Shown: positions 1 to 5,712 of the stretch, one piece after another
How positions within the stretch are numbered: the stretch's first letter is position 1
Layout: the number at the start of each line of letters is the position of its first letter
DNA from: Rhodospirillaceae bacterium
Lineage (GTDB): Bacteria > Pseudomonadota > Alphaproteobacteria > Rhodospirillales > 2-02-FULL-58-16
Direction: 5' to 3'
Length of the DNA: 9,171 nucleotides
Assembly: GCA_013349695.1 (NCBI GenBank)
Contig: DUZD01000093.1
Location: 1 to 9,171 of the forward strand
Made by a program: the position numbers and the translations under genes
The notes under the pieces: model-generated
The model's input: only the letters and a program-made list of their open reading frames with translations
Told to the model about the DNA's origin: nothing
The model's database searches: none

Positions 1-39
1 TAAGTGACCGTAACAGAATAAATGAATCACCATCCTCCC

Positions 40-164
40 TTCCGTCGTCATGGCCGGACTTGATCCGGCCATCCACGGGCCTCGCGCTCGGCGTCAACCG
101 CGTGGATACCCGGCTCATTGCCAACCATTTGGCATGGGCCAAAAGGCCGGGCATGACGACGGAA
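40..164. repeat. Nested-palindrome intergenic repeat (REP/MITE-like)
   Basis: The outer arms are an 18-bp inverted repeat at 40-57 and 147-164 with one mismatch (arm begins TTCCGTCGTCATGGCCGG). Inside lie three further dyads: 51-58 with 64-71 (8 bp, TGGCCGGA, loop of 5), 71-77 with 101-107 (ATCCACG/CGTGGAT), and 119-124 with 129-134 (TGCCAA, loop of 4). Transcribed RNA from either strand would fold into a branched structure. Elements of the CGTCATGGCCGG type, sited between genes, are common in alphaproteobacterial chromosomes (family knowledge); copy number here cannot be seen. An open frame crossing it on the minus strand (48-275) appears to be a by-product of the repeat and is not called as a gene. 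Confidence 0.75.
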
Positions 165-217
165 GTGAAGTGACGCGGTTATTTTGTGACGAGCCCTAAG
201 GACGATTGCAGTGCCTC

Positions 218-376
218 CTAGCAAAGCTGCAAATAAAAGCAAGATAACAAAATCACAATAAACGCGGCTATCCAAAGCGCCGGATTTCGGCCTTCAGACA
301 AAAGGCCCTTTACCCTCTCCTTGAACTTTGACCAAGCCTTACCTGCTTTGTGTTCCGATTGGTTCTCAGCGTTCAT
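218..376 (-). CDS. Possible small single-pass membrane protein, unknown function
   Basis: This is a 52-residue frame from the ATG at 374-376 to a TAG at 218-220. The frame can be extended upstream to a TTG at 437-439 (73 residues). The ATG is preferred because GAGGGG lies just upstream, though only 3 bases separate them, which is short. The N-terminal half is charged and basic (KAGKAWSKFKERVKGLLSEGR). Residues about 30-49 form one hydrophobic segment (WIAAFIVILLSCFYLQL) ending almost at the C terminus, which suggests a tail-anchored or single-span inner-membrane peptide. Base composition is clearly more AT-rich than in the neighbouring genes. I recognise no family. It lies downstream of xthA on the same strand with a gap of about 165 bp. 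It could be a chance frame; the basic-then-hydrophobic layout is the only positive sign. Confidence 0.35.
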   Translation of the reverse strand: MNAENQSEHKAGKAWSKFKERVKGLLSEGRNPALWIAAFIVILLSCFYLQLC

Positions 377-542
377 CTGCCCCTCGCGGTTTATTGTTTC
401 CTCTCGGATGCCACCAATTTTAGTTAGTCTGGTCGTCAATGGGAAGGTCTGATCGGGCTCCGGTTCGGGTCATTTAACGGAAGCGGCACTCCGAGGCGGA
501 GCCTCCAAAGGTCCGTGACGCGGCGGTAAGCAGACCCTCGGT

Positions 543-1382
543 TCATGAGTCCACGGTTTCCAAAGTCACGATGACGGGAACATGGTCCGATGGCGCCGGC
601 CAGCCACGGGCCTCCCTGAGAACAACGGCGTTTTTCAGCGCCCTCACGAGCCCGGGCGTCACCCAGACATGGTCGAGACGCCGTCCCTTGTCGGCCACCG
701 ACCAGTCCGCCGTCCGATAGCTCCACCAAGTGAACAGACGTTCCGAATCCGCAACAAAATGACGGATGGCATCGACCCAGGCGGCGGCTTCGCGCATGCG
801 ATCGAGGCGATCGATCTCAATGGCCGTGTGCGTGACCACGTATTTCAACCTTTGATGGGACCAGACATCCGTTGCCAGTGGCGCGACGTTGAGATCACCC
901 GCCACCACCATATGGGAGTTCCGTTTCTTCCGCTCCGCCCAGAAACGGGTGACGGCATCAAGAAAGTGGAGCTTGTGAGCGAATTTGACATTTTTTTCGG
1001 CGTTCGGGATATCGCCGCCGGCGGGAATGTAGAGGCTGTGAATTTCGATCTCGCCAAGGTCGCCGCCCGCATCCACCGTGGCGCAGACGTGCCGACAGTC
1101 GCCGGCGGCGTTCCAGTTCATGGCTTCTGGCCAGTTCAAGGTTTCGGGGCTGATAAGCGGCAGCTTGGAGAGGATGGCGACACCGTTATATGCCTTCATG
1201 CCGTGGCACAGGAAGTGGGAAAAGCCGAGAGTCTCGACTTCGTGCCGGGGGAACAGGTCATCGGTGACCTTGGTTTCTTGCAAACAGATGACGTCGGGAT
1301 CGGCCTTGGCCACCAACCGCGCCAGGCCGTCATGGCGGCGGCGGATGGAATTGACGTTCCAGGTTGCGATGGTCAGGCTCAT
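543..1382 (-). CDS. xthA: Exodeoxyribonuclease III (ExoIII/AP endonuclease family)
   Basis: This encodes a DNA repair enzyme: an AP endonuclease with 3'-5' exonuclease and 3'-phosphatase activity on double-stranded DNA, acting in base excision repair in the cytoplasm. The 279-residue protein shows the family motifs in order: N-terminal IATWNVNSIR (Asn9, Asn11), LQETK with the metal-binding Glu36, SLYIPAGGD in the middle, GDLNVAP with Asp163 and Asn165, LDHVWV with Asp237, and the C-terminal SDHVPV with the catalytic pair Asp266/His267. The active site is therefore complete, and length is close to the usual 260-280. The frame opens at a TTG at 1425-1427, but the ATG at 1380-1382 puts the conserved first strand right at the N terminus, so it is chosen. 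No good Shine-Dalgarno sequence precedes it. The predicted RNA terminator at 1523-1562 upstream suggests that it needs its own promoter, which I could not identify. Confidence 0.95.
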   Translation of the reverse strand: MSLTIATWNVNSIRRRHDGLARLVAKADPDVICLQETKVTDDLFPRHEVETLGFSHFLCHGMKAYNGVAILSKLPLISPETLNWPEAMNWNAAGDCRHVCATVDAGGDLGEIEIHSLYIPAGGDIPNAEKNVKFAHKLHFLDAVTRFWAERKKRNSHMVVAGDLNVAPLATDVWSHQRLKYVVTHTAIEIDRLDRMREAAAWVDAIRHFVADSERLFTWWSYRTADWSVADKGRRLDHVWVTPGLVRALKNAVVLREARGWPAPSDHVPVIVTLETVDS

Positions 1383-1522
1383 TGGGCGGAGTGAAACGAA
1401 AAAAAGAAAAATTCCAGACCAGGACAAATGATGAGAAAGGCTTTCCTATCATGAGGGCAGCGAAAACCGCGGCATTTTTTCCATGCGCGGGCCGGGGATT
1501 GTCGTTTTGTGCCGGCAGACAT

Positions 1523-1562
1523 AAAAAGCGCCCGGCAGGGGGGAGGAGAGCCGGGCGCTTTT
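1523..1562 (-). terminator. Strong intrinsic terminator, C-rich loop
   Basis: A perfect 13-bp inverted repeat: AAAAGCGCCCGGC at 1524-1536 and its complement at 1550-1562, with a 13-nt loop at 1537-1549. In the minus-strand RNA the stem is followed by five U residues, and the loop reads UCUCCUCCCCCCU. In the plus direction four U residues follow, so it may work both ways, but nothing obvious is transcribed rightward into it. It would end the small-RNA candidate and any read-through from ftsK-lolA before xthA. Confidence 0.85.
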
Positions 1563-1645
1563 GGCTCCTTGGATTAAGGAGCACGGGACGGTAAGGGAAC
1601 CATCCCGGGAGTTCGTTTCCTTTACGGAAGCGACTTAAAACGCCT
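1523..1645 (-). ncRNA. Candidate small RNA between lolA and xthA
   Basis: Read on the minus strand, a promoter (1650-1678) is followed by three hairpins and an intrinsic terminator, giving an RNA of roughly 120-125 nt. Hairpin 1 spans 1610-1636 (CGCTTCC paired with GGAAACG, one G-U; flanking GGGAG/CTCCC could extend it). Hairpin 2 spans 1584-1607 (CGGGA..TCCCG plus GGT..ACC). Hairpin 3 spans 1564-1582 (GCTCCTT, 5-nt loop, AAGGAGC, perfect). The terminator hairpin is at 1524-1562. Almost every base from 1564 to 1636 is in a stem, and no convincing reading frame exists. I do not recognise an Rfam family. It could instead be a structured 3' tail of the ftsK-lolA transcript or a leader of xthA, but the promoter-to-terminator arrangement favours an independent small RNA. 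Confidence 0.6.
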
Positions 1646-1649
1646 CCCA

Positions 1650-1678
1650 AATAGGCGCTATCGGCGTTGAAATGTCAA
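1650..1678 (-). promoter_or_regulatory. Sigma-70-type promoter of the small-RNA candidate
   Basis: On the minus strand a perfect TTGACA (1678 to 1673) is followed by a 17-bp spacer and CCTATT (1655 to 1650) as a degenerate -10. The predicted start is at about 1643-1648, immediately before the first hairpin. The -10 matches TATAAT at only three positions, though -10 boxes are often weak in alphaproteobacteria. No reading frame starts close downstream. Confidence 0.5.
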
Positions 1679-1752
1679 TGCCGAAATCAGGATACTGATA
1701 TGCAAAAAACGTATGGCTGCGCCGTCCGCGGCAATGGCATAGAGCGGATCGT

Positions 1753-1787
1753 GATTGATCGAACCCATTTCGTGGGATCGATCAATC
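1753..1787 (-). repeat. 15-bp hairpin just downstream of lolA
   Basis: The arms are 1753-1767 (GATTGATCGAACCCA) and 1773-1787, complementary with one mismatch around the 5-base loop TTTCG. Short outer pairs (AGAGC at 1741-1745 with GCTCT at 1799-1803) may extend it. It begins about 20 bases after the lolA stop codon on the minus strand. No U-run follows, so it is a poor intrinsic terminator. It more likely protects the 3' end of the lolA message or is a dispersed palindrome. Confidence 0.6.
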
Positions 1788-1807
1788 AATCTGGATTTGC
1801 TCTACGC

Positions 1808-2485
1808 TCAGTCTTCCGTTTCCACGCCTTCCATCTCGGGGGTTTCGAATTGGAACAATTCCGCCTTCAAGGGAACACCGAAACGGCTTTTCAACAGGGA
1901 AACGGTGGTCGTTATTTCCTGCGCGTCGGTGATTGTCCACTTTTTCAAGATCAGGGGCCGGTCGCCGAAGATTAGGGTTATGCTCCCTTCACCGGCATCC
2001 TCCGTCTTCACCAGGGCCAGGCGCAGGGCACGCGATCCCCGCTCGAATCCGATAATTGTGAACTCACCCGACAACAAGACAATTTTTTCGTCCAAGAGAA
2101 CGCTGGCGGGGGTGGCGCCGATAGGGACTTCGCTGACCTGGTCCAGTTCCTTGTCGTGATAAAAGAGCGCCGAACCGTCGGCGACGATGAGGATGGGAGT
2201 TGGCGGATCGTATTCGATGCGCATCCTTCCTGGCCGCCAGAGATAAATGACCCCTTCGGCTTGGTTGCCGTTGGTCGAAATTTGTAGAAAGCGGGCCTCG
2301 AACGTGGTGAGCCGGTTGAGGTAGTCCTCGATGCGGCCGATGTCGGCCTTGTCGGCGGCGCTGAGTTCCGCCGCTTGCGGAGGATCGGCGGCGGCGGGCG
2401 GCGGCACGGCCAAGACCGCCGCCGTCAAGGCGGCGGCAATGAACGCCGCCGCCCGCCGCCGCGGTTCTCTCGTCAATCGGATCAT
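1808..2485 (-). CDS. lolA: Outer-membrane lipoprotein carrier protein LolA
   Basis: LolA is the periplasmic chaperone that takes lipoproteins released by the LolCDE transporter and carries them to the outer membrane. The 225-residue product starts with a clear signal peptide: basic RLTREPRRR, a hydrophobic stretch to about residue 27, and a cleavage site near PAAA-D (residue 33/34). The mature part has the family pattern: an N-terminal helix followed by RLTTFEARFLQ, the EGVIYLWRPGRMRIEYDPP core strand motif (about 77-95), then alternating strands with ILIVADGSALFYHDKELDQ and the later TLIFGDRPLILKKW segment. Length is typical. The ATG is at 2483-2485 with no good Shine-Dalgarno. Only 24 bases separate it from the ftsK stop, so co-transcription with ftsK is likely. 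The same ftsK-lolA-xth order is seen in related alphaproteobacteria as far as I recall. Confidence 0.93.
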   Translation of the reverse strand: MIRLTREPRRRAAAFIAAALTAAVLAVPPPAAADPPQAAELSAADKADIGRIEDYLNRLTTFEARFLQISTNGNQAEGVIYLWRPGRMRIEYDPPTPILIVADGSALFYHDKELDQVSEVPIGATPASVLLDEKIVLLSGEFTIIGFERGSRALRLALVKTEDAGEGSITLIFGDRPLILKKWTITDAQEITTTVSLLKSRFGVPLKAELFQFETPEMEGVETED

Positions 2486-2509
2486 GGCGACAGTTTGCCA
2501 GAAAATGCG

Positions 2510-4870
2510 TCAGGCTGTATAGCCGCCGGCGCTACCGATCAGGACCTCCCGGCGGCCGACCCGGTTGGCCTTGCTGACCACGCCTTCTTTCTCCATGCGT
2601 TCGATGATGCGGGCGGCCCGGTTGTAGCCGACTTGCAGATGCCTTTGGATGAAGCTGGTCGAGGCCTTGCCCTCGCGGCCGATCAGGGCAAGGGCTTGGT
2701 CGTAGAGTTCGTCGCCCGATTGGCCGCCGTCGGCGAAGACCTGATCGTCGTTGTCTTCGGTAACGCTGTCAATGTAACTGGGCGGCCCCGTGGATTTCAG
2801 GTAATTGACCACGGTTTCCACTTCTTCGTCGCTGACAAAGGGTCCGTGGACGCGGGTGATGCGTCCCCCCGCCGCCATATACAGCATGTCGCCGTGGCCG
2901 AGGAGCTGTTCGGCGCCCTGCTCGCCAAGGATGGTGCGGCTGTCGATCTTGGAGGTCACCTGAAAGCTGACGCGGGTCGGGAAGTTGGCTTTGATGGTGC
3001 CGGTAATGACGTCGACGGAGGGCCGCTGGGTGGACATGATCAAGTGGATGCCGGCGGCCCTGGCCATCTGCGCCAGCCTTTGCACCGCCGCTTCCACGTC
3101 CTTGCCGGCGACCAGCATCAAATCGGCCATCTCGTCGACGACGACGACGATGAACGGCAGGGCTTCCATGTCCAGGAGCTGGTCCTCGAAAACGGGTTGA
3201 CCGTCTTCGTCGAAACCGGTCTGCGGCCGCCGGGTCAGAGTCTCGCCTTTCTTGCGTGCTTGGCCCAGCCGGGCGTTGTAACCGCCGATGTTGCGGACCC
3301 CCAATTGCGACATCACGCGGTAGCGTTCCTCCATCTCGCGGACCGCCCACTTCAACGCCACCACCGCCTTGGACGGATCGGTGACGACCGGGCACAGCAG
3401 GTGGGGTATGCCTTCGTAGACCGACAGCTCGAGCATTTTCGGGTCGATCATGATGAGCTTGCACTCTTCCGGCGACAGTTGATAGAGCAACGACAGGATC
3501 ATCGTGTTGAGGCCCACCGACTTGCCCGATCCCGTGGTCCCGGCGATCAGGATGTGCGGCATGCGCGCCAGATCCACCATCACCGGCTGACCGCCGATAT
3601 CCTTGCCGAGCGCCAGGATCAGCTTGCCGGGATAACGCTCGAAGGGATCGGAAGCGATCAGTTCACGCAAATAGACCATTTCCCGTTTACCGCTGGGCAG
3701 TTCGATGCCGATGACGTTGCGCCCGGGAATCACGGCGATGCGGACGGAGGTGGCACTCATCGAGCGGGCGATGTCATCCGCCAAGGCGATCACCCGGCTG
3801 GTTTTGATACCCGGCGCCGGCTCCAATTCATAAAGAGTCACCACCGGGCCGGGCCGAACCTTGCCGATCTCCCCCTTGATGCCGAAATCCTCGAGCACGG
3901 ATTCGAGAAGCCGGGCGTTTTGCAGCAGGGCGTCCTGGTTGACGGCCAGGGAGTTGGCGCTTTCCGGCGGCGCATCCAAAAGATCGTGAGGAGGCAGCCG
4001 GGATTGGTCGCCGGGCAGCAAATCCAGTTTGTGCTGACGGGCGGCCTCCGCCTTGCGGCCGGTCTTGGCTTTCGCCGCCTTCGGAGCCACCAGGCCGGCG
4101 CCGCGTGGAGCCTGGGGTTCACCGGCGCCATCCCCGGCGCGGTGCTCCAGGATCGCCCCCAAGGCCCCTTCCTCCAAAACGGGTTCCGTTCTTTGGCGCC
4201 AAGCGGTCAAGGAGCCGAGAAGGCCCAGCGACCGCTTCGGAGCCAGGGCCAGGGCCGCCGCGCCGCGCCGGCAGGCCTCCGTCAGGCAATGCCAATCCGC
4301 CCGAGTGAGAGCGGAAGAGAAGATCAACGCCGTCAGCCCGAATGCGAATCCGCATAGACCGAGGACCCAGCCGGCTGGGTCGAGGCCGATCGCCTTTAAC
4401 AGCAAGACGCCTTGGCCGATCAGCACCGCCCCGGCAACGCCGCCGAGACCGGCGACCAGCGGCCAGGCCTCCGGCGTTGGCCAGACCGCCAGGCCCGACC
4501 CGATCAGCGGCGCGGCGGCAAAGAGTAATCCCAAACGCACCCACGGCAGGGAAACAGGGTGCTTGCGCAGCATTTTCCAGCCCCAGGCCGCCAACACCAG
4601 GATCGGCGCCACGCCGGCCAGGCCGAGCGTTTGCAACAGGGCGTCGGCCACGTAGGCGCCGCCAGTTCCCAACAGATTCCGCGCCGCCCCGCCGCCGGCG
4701 CTGTTCATGGAGGGATCGCCCGCCGTGTAACTGATCATCGCCACCATCAAGGCGGCGGCGGCGATCAACAGGCCAATCCCAAACCCCTCGTAGAGACGGC
4801 GGCGCAAAAAATCGGTGGTGCCGGCGGGGAAAATTTTTGTGGATTTGGCATGGATCATGGTTCTGGCCAT
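2510..4870 (-). CDS. ftsK: DNA translocase FtsK
   Basis: FtsK is a septum-located DNA pump that clears chromosome ends during division and activates XerCD recombination at dif. The 786-residue protein has an N-terminal membrane region of four or five hydrophobic segments (about 30-50, 77-97, 111-130, 138-158, 166-188). A short linker rich in Ala, Pro and Gly follows to about residue 300, then the alpha/beta motor domain. The motor has Walker A GTTGSGKS (444-451, Lys450), Walker B IVVVVDEMADLM with Asp579/Glu580, and the MSTQRPSVDVITG motif near 610-622. The C-terminal 65 residues form the gamma winged-helix domain (DELYDQALALI to RVGRREVLI) that reads KOPS sequences. All key residues are present and the length fits the family. 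The ATG at 4868-4870 was taken; an ATG at 4856-4858 is also possible, and neither has a clear Shine-Dalgarno. A CtrA-like box lies 24-38 bp upstream. Confidence 0.97.
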   Translation of the reverse strand: MARTMIHAKSTKIFPAGTTDFLRRRLYEGFGIGLLIAAAALMVAMISYTAGDPSMNSAGGGAARNLLGTGGAYVADALLQTLGLAGVAPILVLAAWGWKMLRKHPVSLPWVRLGLLFAAAPLIGSGLAVWPTPEAWPLVAGLGGVAGAVLIGQGVLLLKAIGLDPAGWVLGLCGFAFGLTALIFSSALTRADWHCLTEACRRGAAALALAPKRSLGLLGSLTAWRQRTEPVLEEGALGAILEHRAGDGAGEPQAPRGAGLVAPKAAKAKTGRKAEAARQHKLDLLPGDQSRLPPHDLLDAPPESANSLAVNQDALLQNARLLESVLEDFGIKGEIGKVRPGPVVTLYELEPAPGIKTSRVIALADDIARSMSATSVRIAVIPGRNVIGIELPSGKREMVYLRELIASDPFERYPGKLILALGKDIGGQPVMVDLARMPHILIAGTTGSGKSVGLNTMILSLLYQLSPEECKLIMIDPKMLELSVYEGIPHLLCPVVTDPSKAVVALKWAVREMEERYRVMSQLGVRNIGGYNARLGQARKKGETLTRRPQTGFDEDGQPVFEDQLLDMEALPFIVVVVDEMADLMLVAGKDVEAAVQRLAQMARAAGIHLIMSTQRPSVDVITGTIKANFPTRVSFQVTSKIDSRTILGEQGAEQLLGHGDMLYMAAGGRITRVHGPFVSDEEVETVVNYLKSTGPPSYIDSVTEDNDDQVFADGGQSGDELYDQALALIGREGKASTSFIQRHLQVGYNRAARIIERMEKEGVVSKANRVGRREVLIGSAGGYTA

Positions 4871-4887
4871 GACGGATTTCTATGACA

Positions 4888-5060
4888 TCAATATTTACAA
4901 TATGTTAACGCAACAGCTTGAGAAGTCTTTGCAAGGCTCCCTGGACCGTCGCCGCTCATGCGCGGCTTTTCCAGGCTGCTCTTGGCGAAGCCGAGGTATT
5001 CGGCCGCCTCCTTAGGTGTGCGGCCGCCGCTTCAGGGGGGGTAGGCAAAACTAAAGTCAT
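4888..5060 (-). pseudogene. Frameshifted remnant of a small excisionase/MerR-type helix-turn-helix gene
   Basis: On the minus strand an ATG at 5058-5060, preceded by AGAGGA at a good distance, opens a frame reading MTLVLPTPPEAA. After the seven-base C run (5034-5041) that frame loses its sense. From about 5030, in a frame shifted by one base insertion (or two deletions), the sequence reads GRTPKEAAEYLGFAKSSLEK, then PRMSGDGP, ending at TGA 4888-4890. This closely matches the small DNA-binding domain of AlpA/excisionase-like HTH_17 proteins (typical pattern TPKEAAEYLG-S-STL-KWR-SGDGP-F-KLGRAVRY). The Trp normally before Arg is Pro, and the C-terminal part is degraded and cut short. A TGA directly precedes the HTH frame, so a change in the C run alone would not restore it. 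Such genes often accompany integrated elements or toxin-antitoxin loci; no partner is visible. Confidence 0.6.
4894..4908 (-). promoter_or_regulatory. CtrA-like box upstream of ftsK (7 of 8 bases)
   Basis: Minus-strand TTAA-CATATTG-TAAA matches the alphaproteobacterial CtrA consensus TTAA-N7-TTAA at seven of eight fixed positions. It lies 24-38 bp before the ftsK ATG in a locally AT-rich stretch, where a promoter would be expected. CtrA controls several division genes in Caulobacter and relatives (established). Its action here is inferred from the motif only. Confidence 0.4.
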
Positions 5061-5142
5061 TGCTGTTGGTCCTCTTTTTGTTATGCGCTGAATCGGCACG
5101 TTTCGGAGGACTACCGATTATTCACACAAAACAAACCGCGGC

Positions 5143-5221
5143 AACGCAAAGGGGTTGAGGAAACGCCATGGATTCCAGGCGGTTGAGGCGAACCCCTATG
5201 CGTTAAGGCAACGCAGAGGGG
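5143..5221. repeat. Hairpin with a third direct copy of its arm
   Basis: AACGCAAAGGGGTT at 5143-5156 is complementary to AACCCCTATGCGTT at 5191-5204 with one mismatch in 14. Inside the 34-base loop, GCC/GGC pairs extend the fold. A third partial copy, AACGCAGAGGGG, follows at 5210-5221 in direct orientation. This could be the remains of a small mobile palindrome or an insertion-sequence end. No transposase is visible. Confidence 0.55.
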
Positions 5222-5414
5222 AATAATGCATTGCCAGTTCAGCGAGATACCGCCACAATCCGGCAAAGGTGGGATGCACCTGGGAAATCCCGGCTTGAAT
5301 AGGCTTTTGATTCTAGCAGACTGTCGGACTTGAGGCCGTCGAGCGTAACAGAGGCAAAACACCGGGCGAACTCATGCCAGATGGCGGACCCGCTAATTCC
5401 CCGCCTTTCTATCG

Positions 5415-5442
5415 CGTCATTCCCGCGAAAGCGGGAATCCAG
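5415..5442. repeat. Dispersed palindrome of the CGTCATTCCCGCGAAAGCGG type
   Basis: A perfect 8-bp stem, ATTCCCGC at 5419-5426 and GCGGGAAT at 5431-5438, is closed by a GAAA tetraloop. It is flanked by CGTC and CCAG. This exact intergenic sequence type is widely scattered in proteobacterial genomes and translates as the familiar DSRFRGND in spurious frames. It differs from the repeat at 40-164. Confidence 0.75.
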
Positions 5443-5637
5443 GAAAAAACCCGCGTGCGAAGCCTCTATCGTGTCCCGCCCCAACCCTAAAAACGCTTAA
5501 AATATAGGCAGGGTTGACAAAATTGATGGAAAACTAGGCAAACCCGTTTGGCGTTTTTTTACTTCACGCCGGGGAAATCATTCATCTTGCCCTCGCAACG
5601 GGATGCCGTCGGCCGGGAAAGGACAGGGGCTGGCGGG

Positions 5638-5663
5638 AAAAGCCGTGCCCGCGAGCGGGCGGC
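5638..5663 (-). terminator. Probable intrinsic terminator of glnK-amtB
   Basis: In the minus-strand RNA, GCC-GCCCG (5663-5656) pairs with CGGGC and, after a two-base bulge, GGC (5651-5642), around a CTCG loop. Four U residues follow (5641-5638). It lies about 50 bases after the amtB stop. The bulge and short U-run make it moderate in strength. Confidence 0.5.
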
Positions 5664-5692
5664 CGGCGAACCGGCCGGCGAACCGGCCGGCG
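5661..5692. repeat. 12-bp GC-rich tandem repeat, 2.7 copies
   Basis: GGCCGGCGAACC occurs at 5661-5672 and 5673-5684, followed by a partial GGCCGGCG at 5685-5692. Each unit contains the palindrome GCCGGC, so the tract is strongly self-complementary. It lies between the amtB stop and its putative terminator and is too short and spacer-free to be a CRISPR array. Confidence 0.8.
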
Positions 5693-5712
5693 CCGATCAA
5701 GCTCGATACGCC

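Larger units (their letters stand above)
5061..5637. other. Gene-free stretch with repeats
   Basis: I see no supportable gene here. Two minus-strand frames (5111-5362 and 5239-5484) have no recognisable family, run through the repeats, and the longer one starts at TTG without a ribosome binding site. The stretch holds the 5143-5221 hairpin and direct-repeat cluster, the CGTCATTCCCGC palindrome, a lone plus-strand TTGACA (5514-5519) with no -10, and a seven-T run at 5554-5560. Base composition is more mixed than in the flanking genes, in keeping with decayed DNA. Confidence 0.6.

Noticed and set aside
484..512. Overlapping GAGGC/GCCTC palindromes after xthA as its terminator
   Set aside because: Stems are only 5-6 bp with no U-run on the minus strand.
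582..1394. 270-residue plus-strand frame opposite xthA
   Set aside because: It is antisense to ExoIII with a complete catalytic set; its composition is that of a mirror frame.
1467..1490. Imperfect hairpin (CCGCGGCAT with ATGCGCGG) in the xthA leader as a riboswitch or attenuator
   Set aside because: It has a bulged short stem around a T-rich loop, and no recognisable aptamer or alternative fold could be seen.
2375..4357. 660-residue plus-strand open frame opposite ftsK
   Set aside because: It lies antisense to a complete FtsK with all motifs, has low-complexity His/Asp/Gly/Arg composition with no domain, and is a typical mirror frame of a high-GC gene.
5514..5519. Plus-strand TTGACA suggesting a promoter in the ftsK-amtB gap
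   Set aside because: No -10-like hexamer lies at 15-19 bases, and the downstream genes are on the other strand.
5541..5560. Hairpin (CAAAC/GTTTG) followed by seven T as a plus-strand terminator
   Set aside because: The stem is 5 bp with a two-base loop, too tight to form well, and no plus-strand transcript is known to reach it.
5661..5692. Short tandem repeat considered as a CRISPR array
   Set aside because: The units are 12 bp with no spacers and fewer than three copies.
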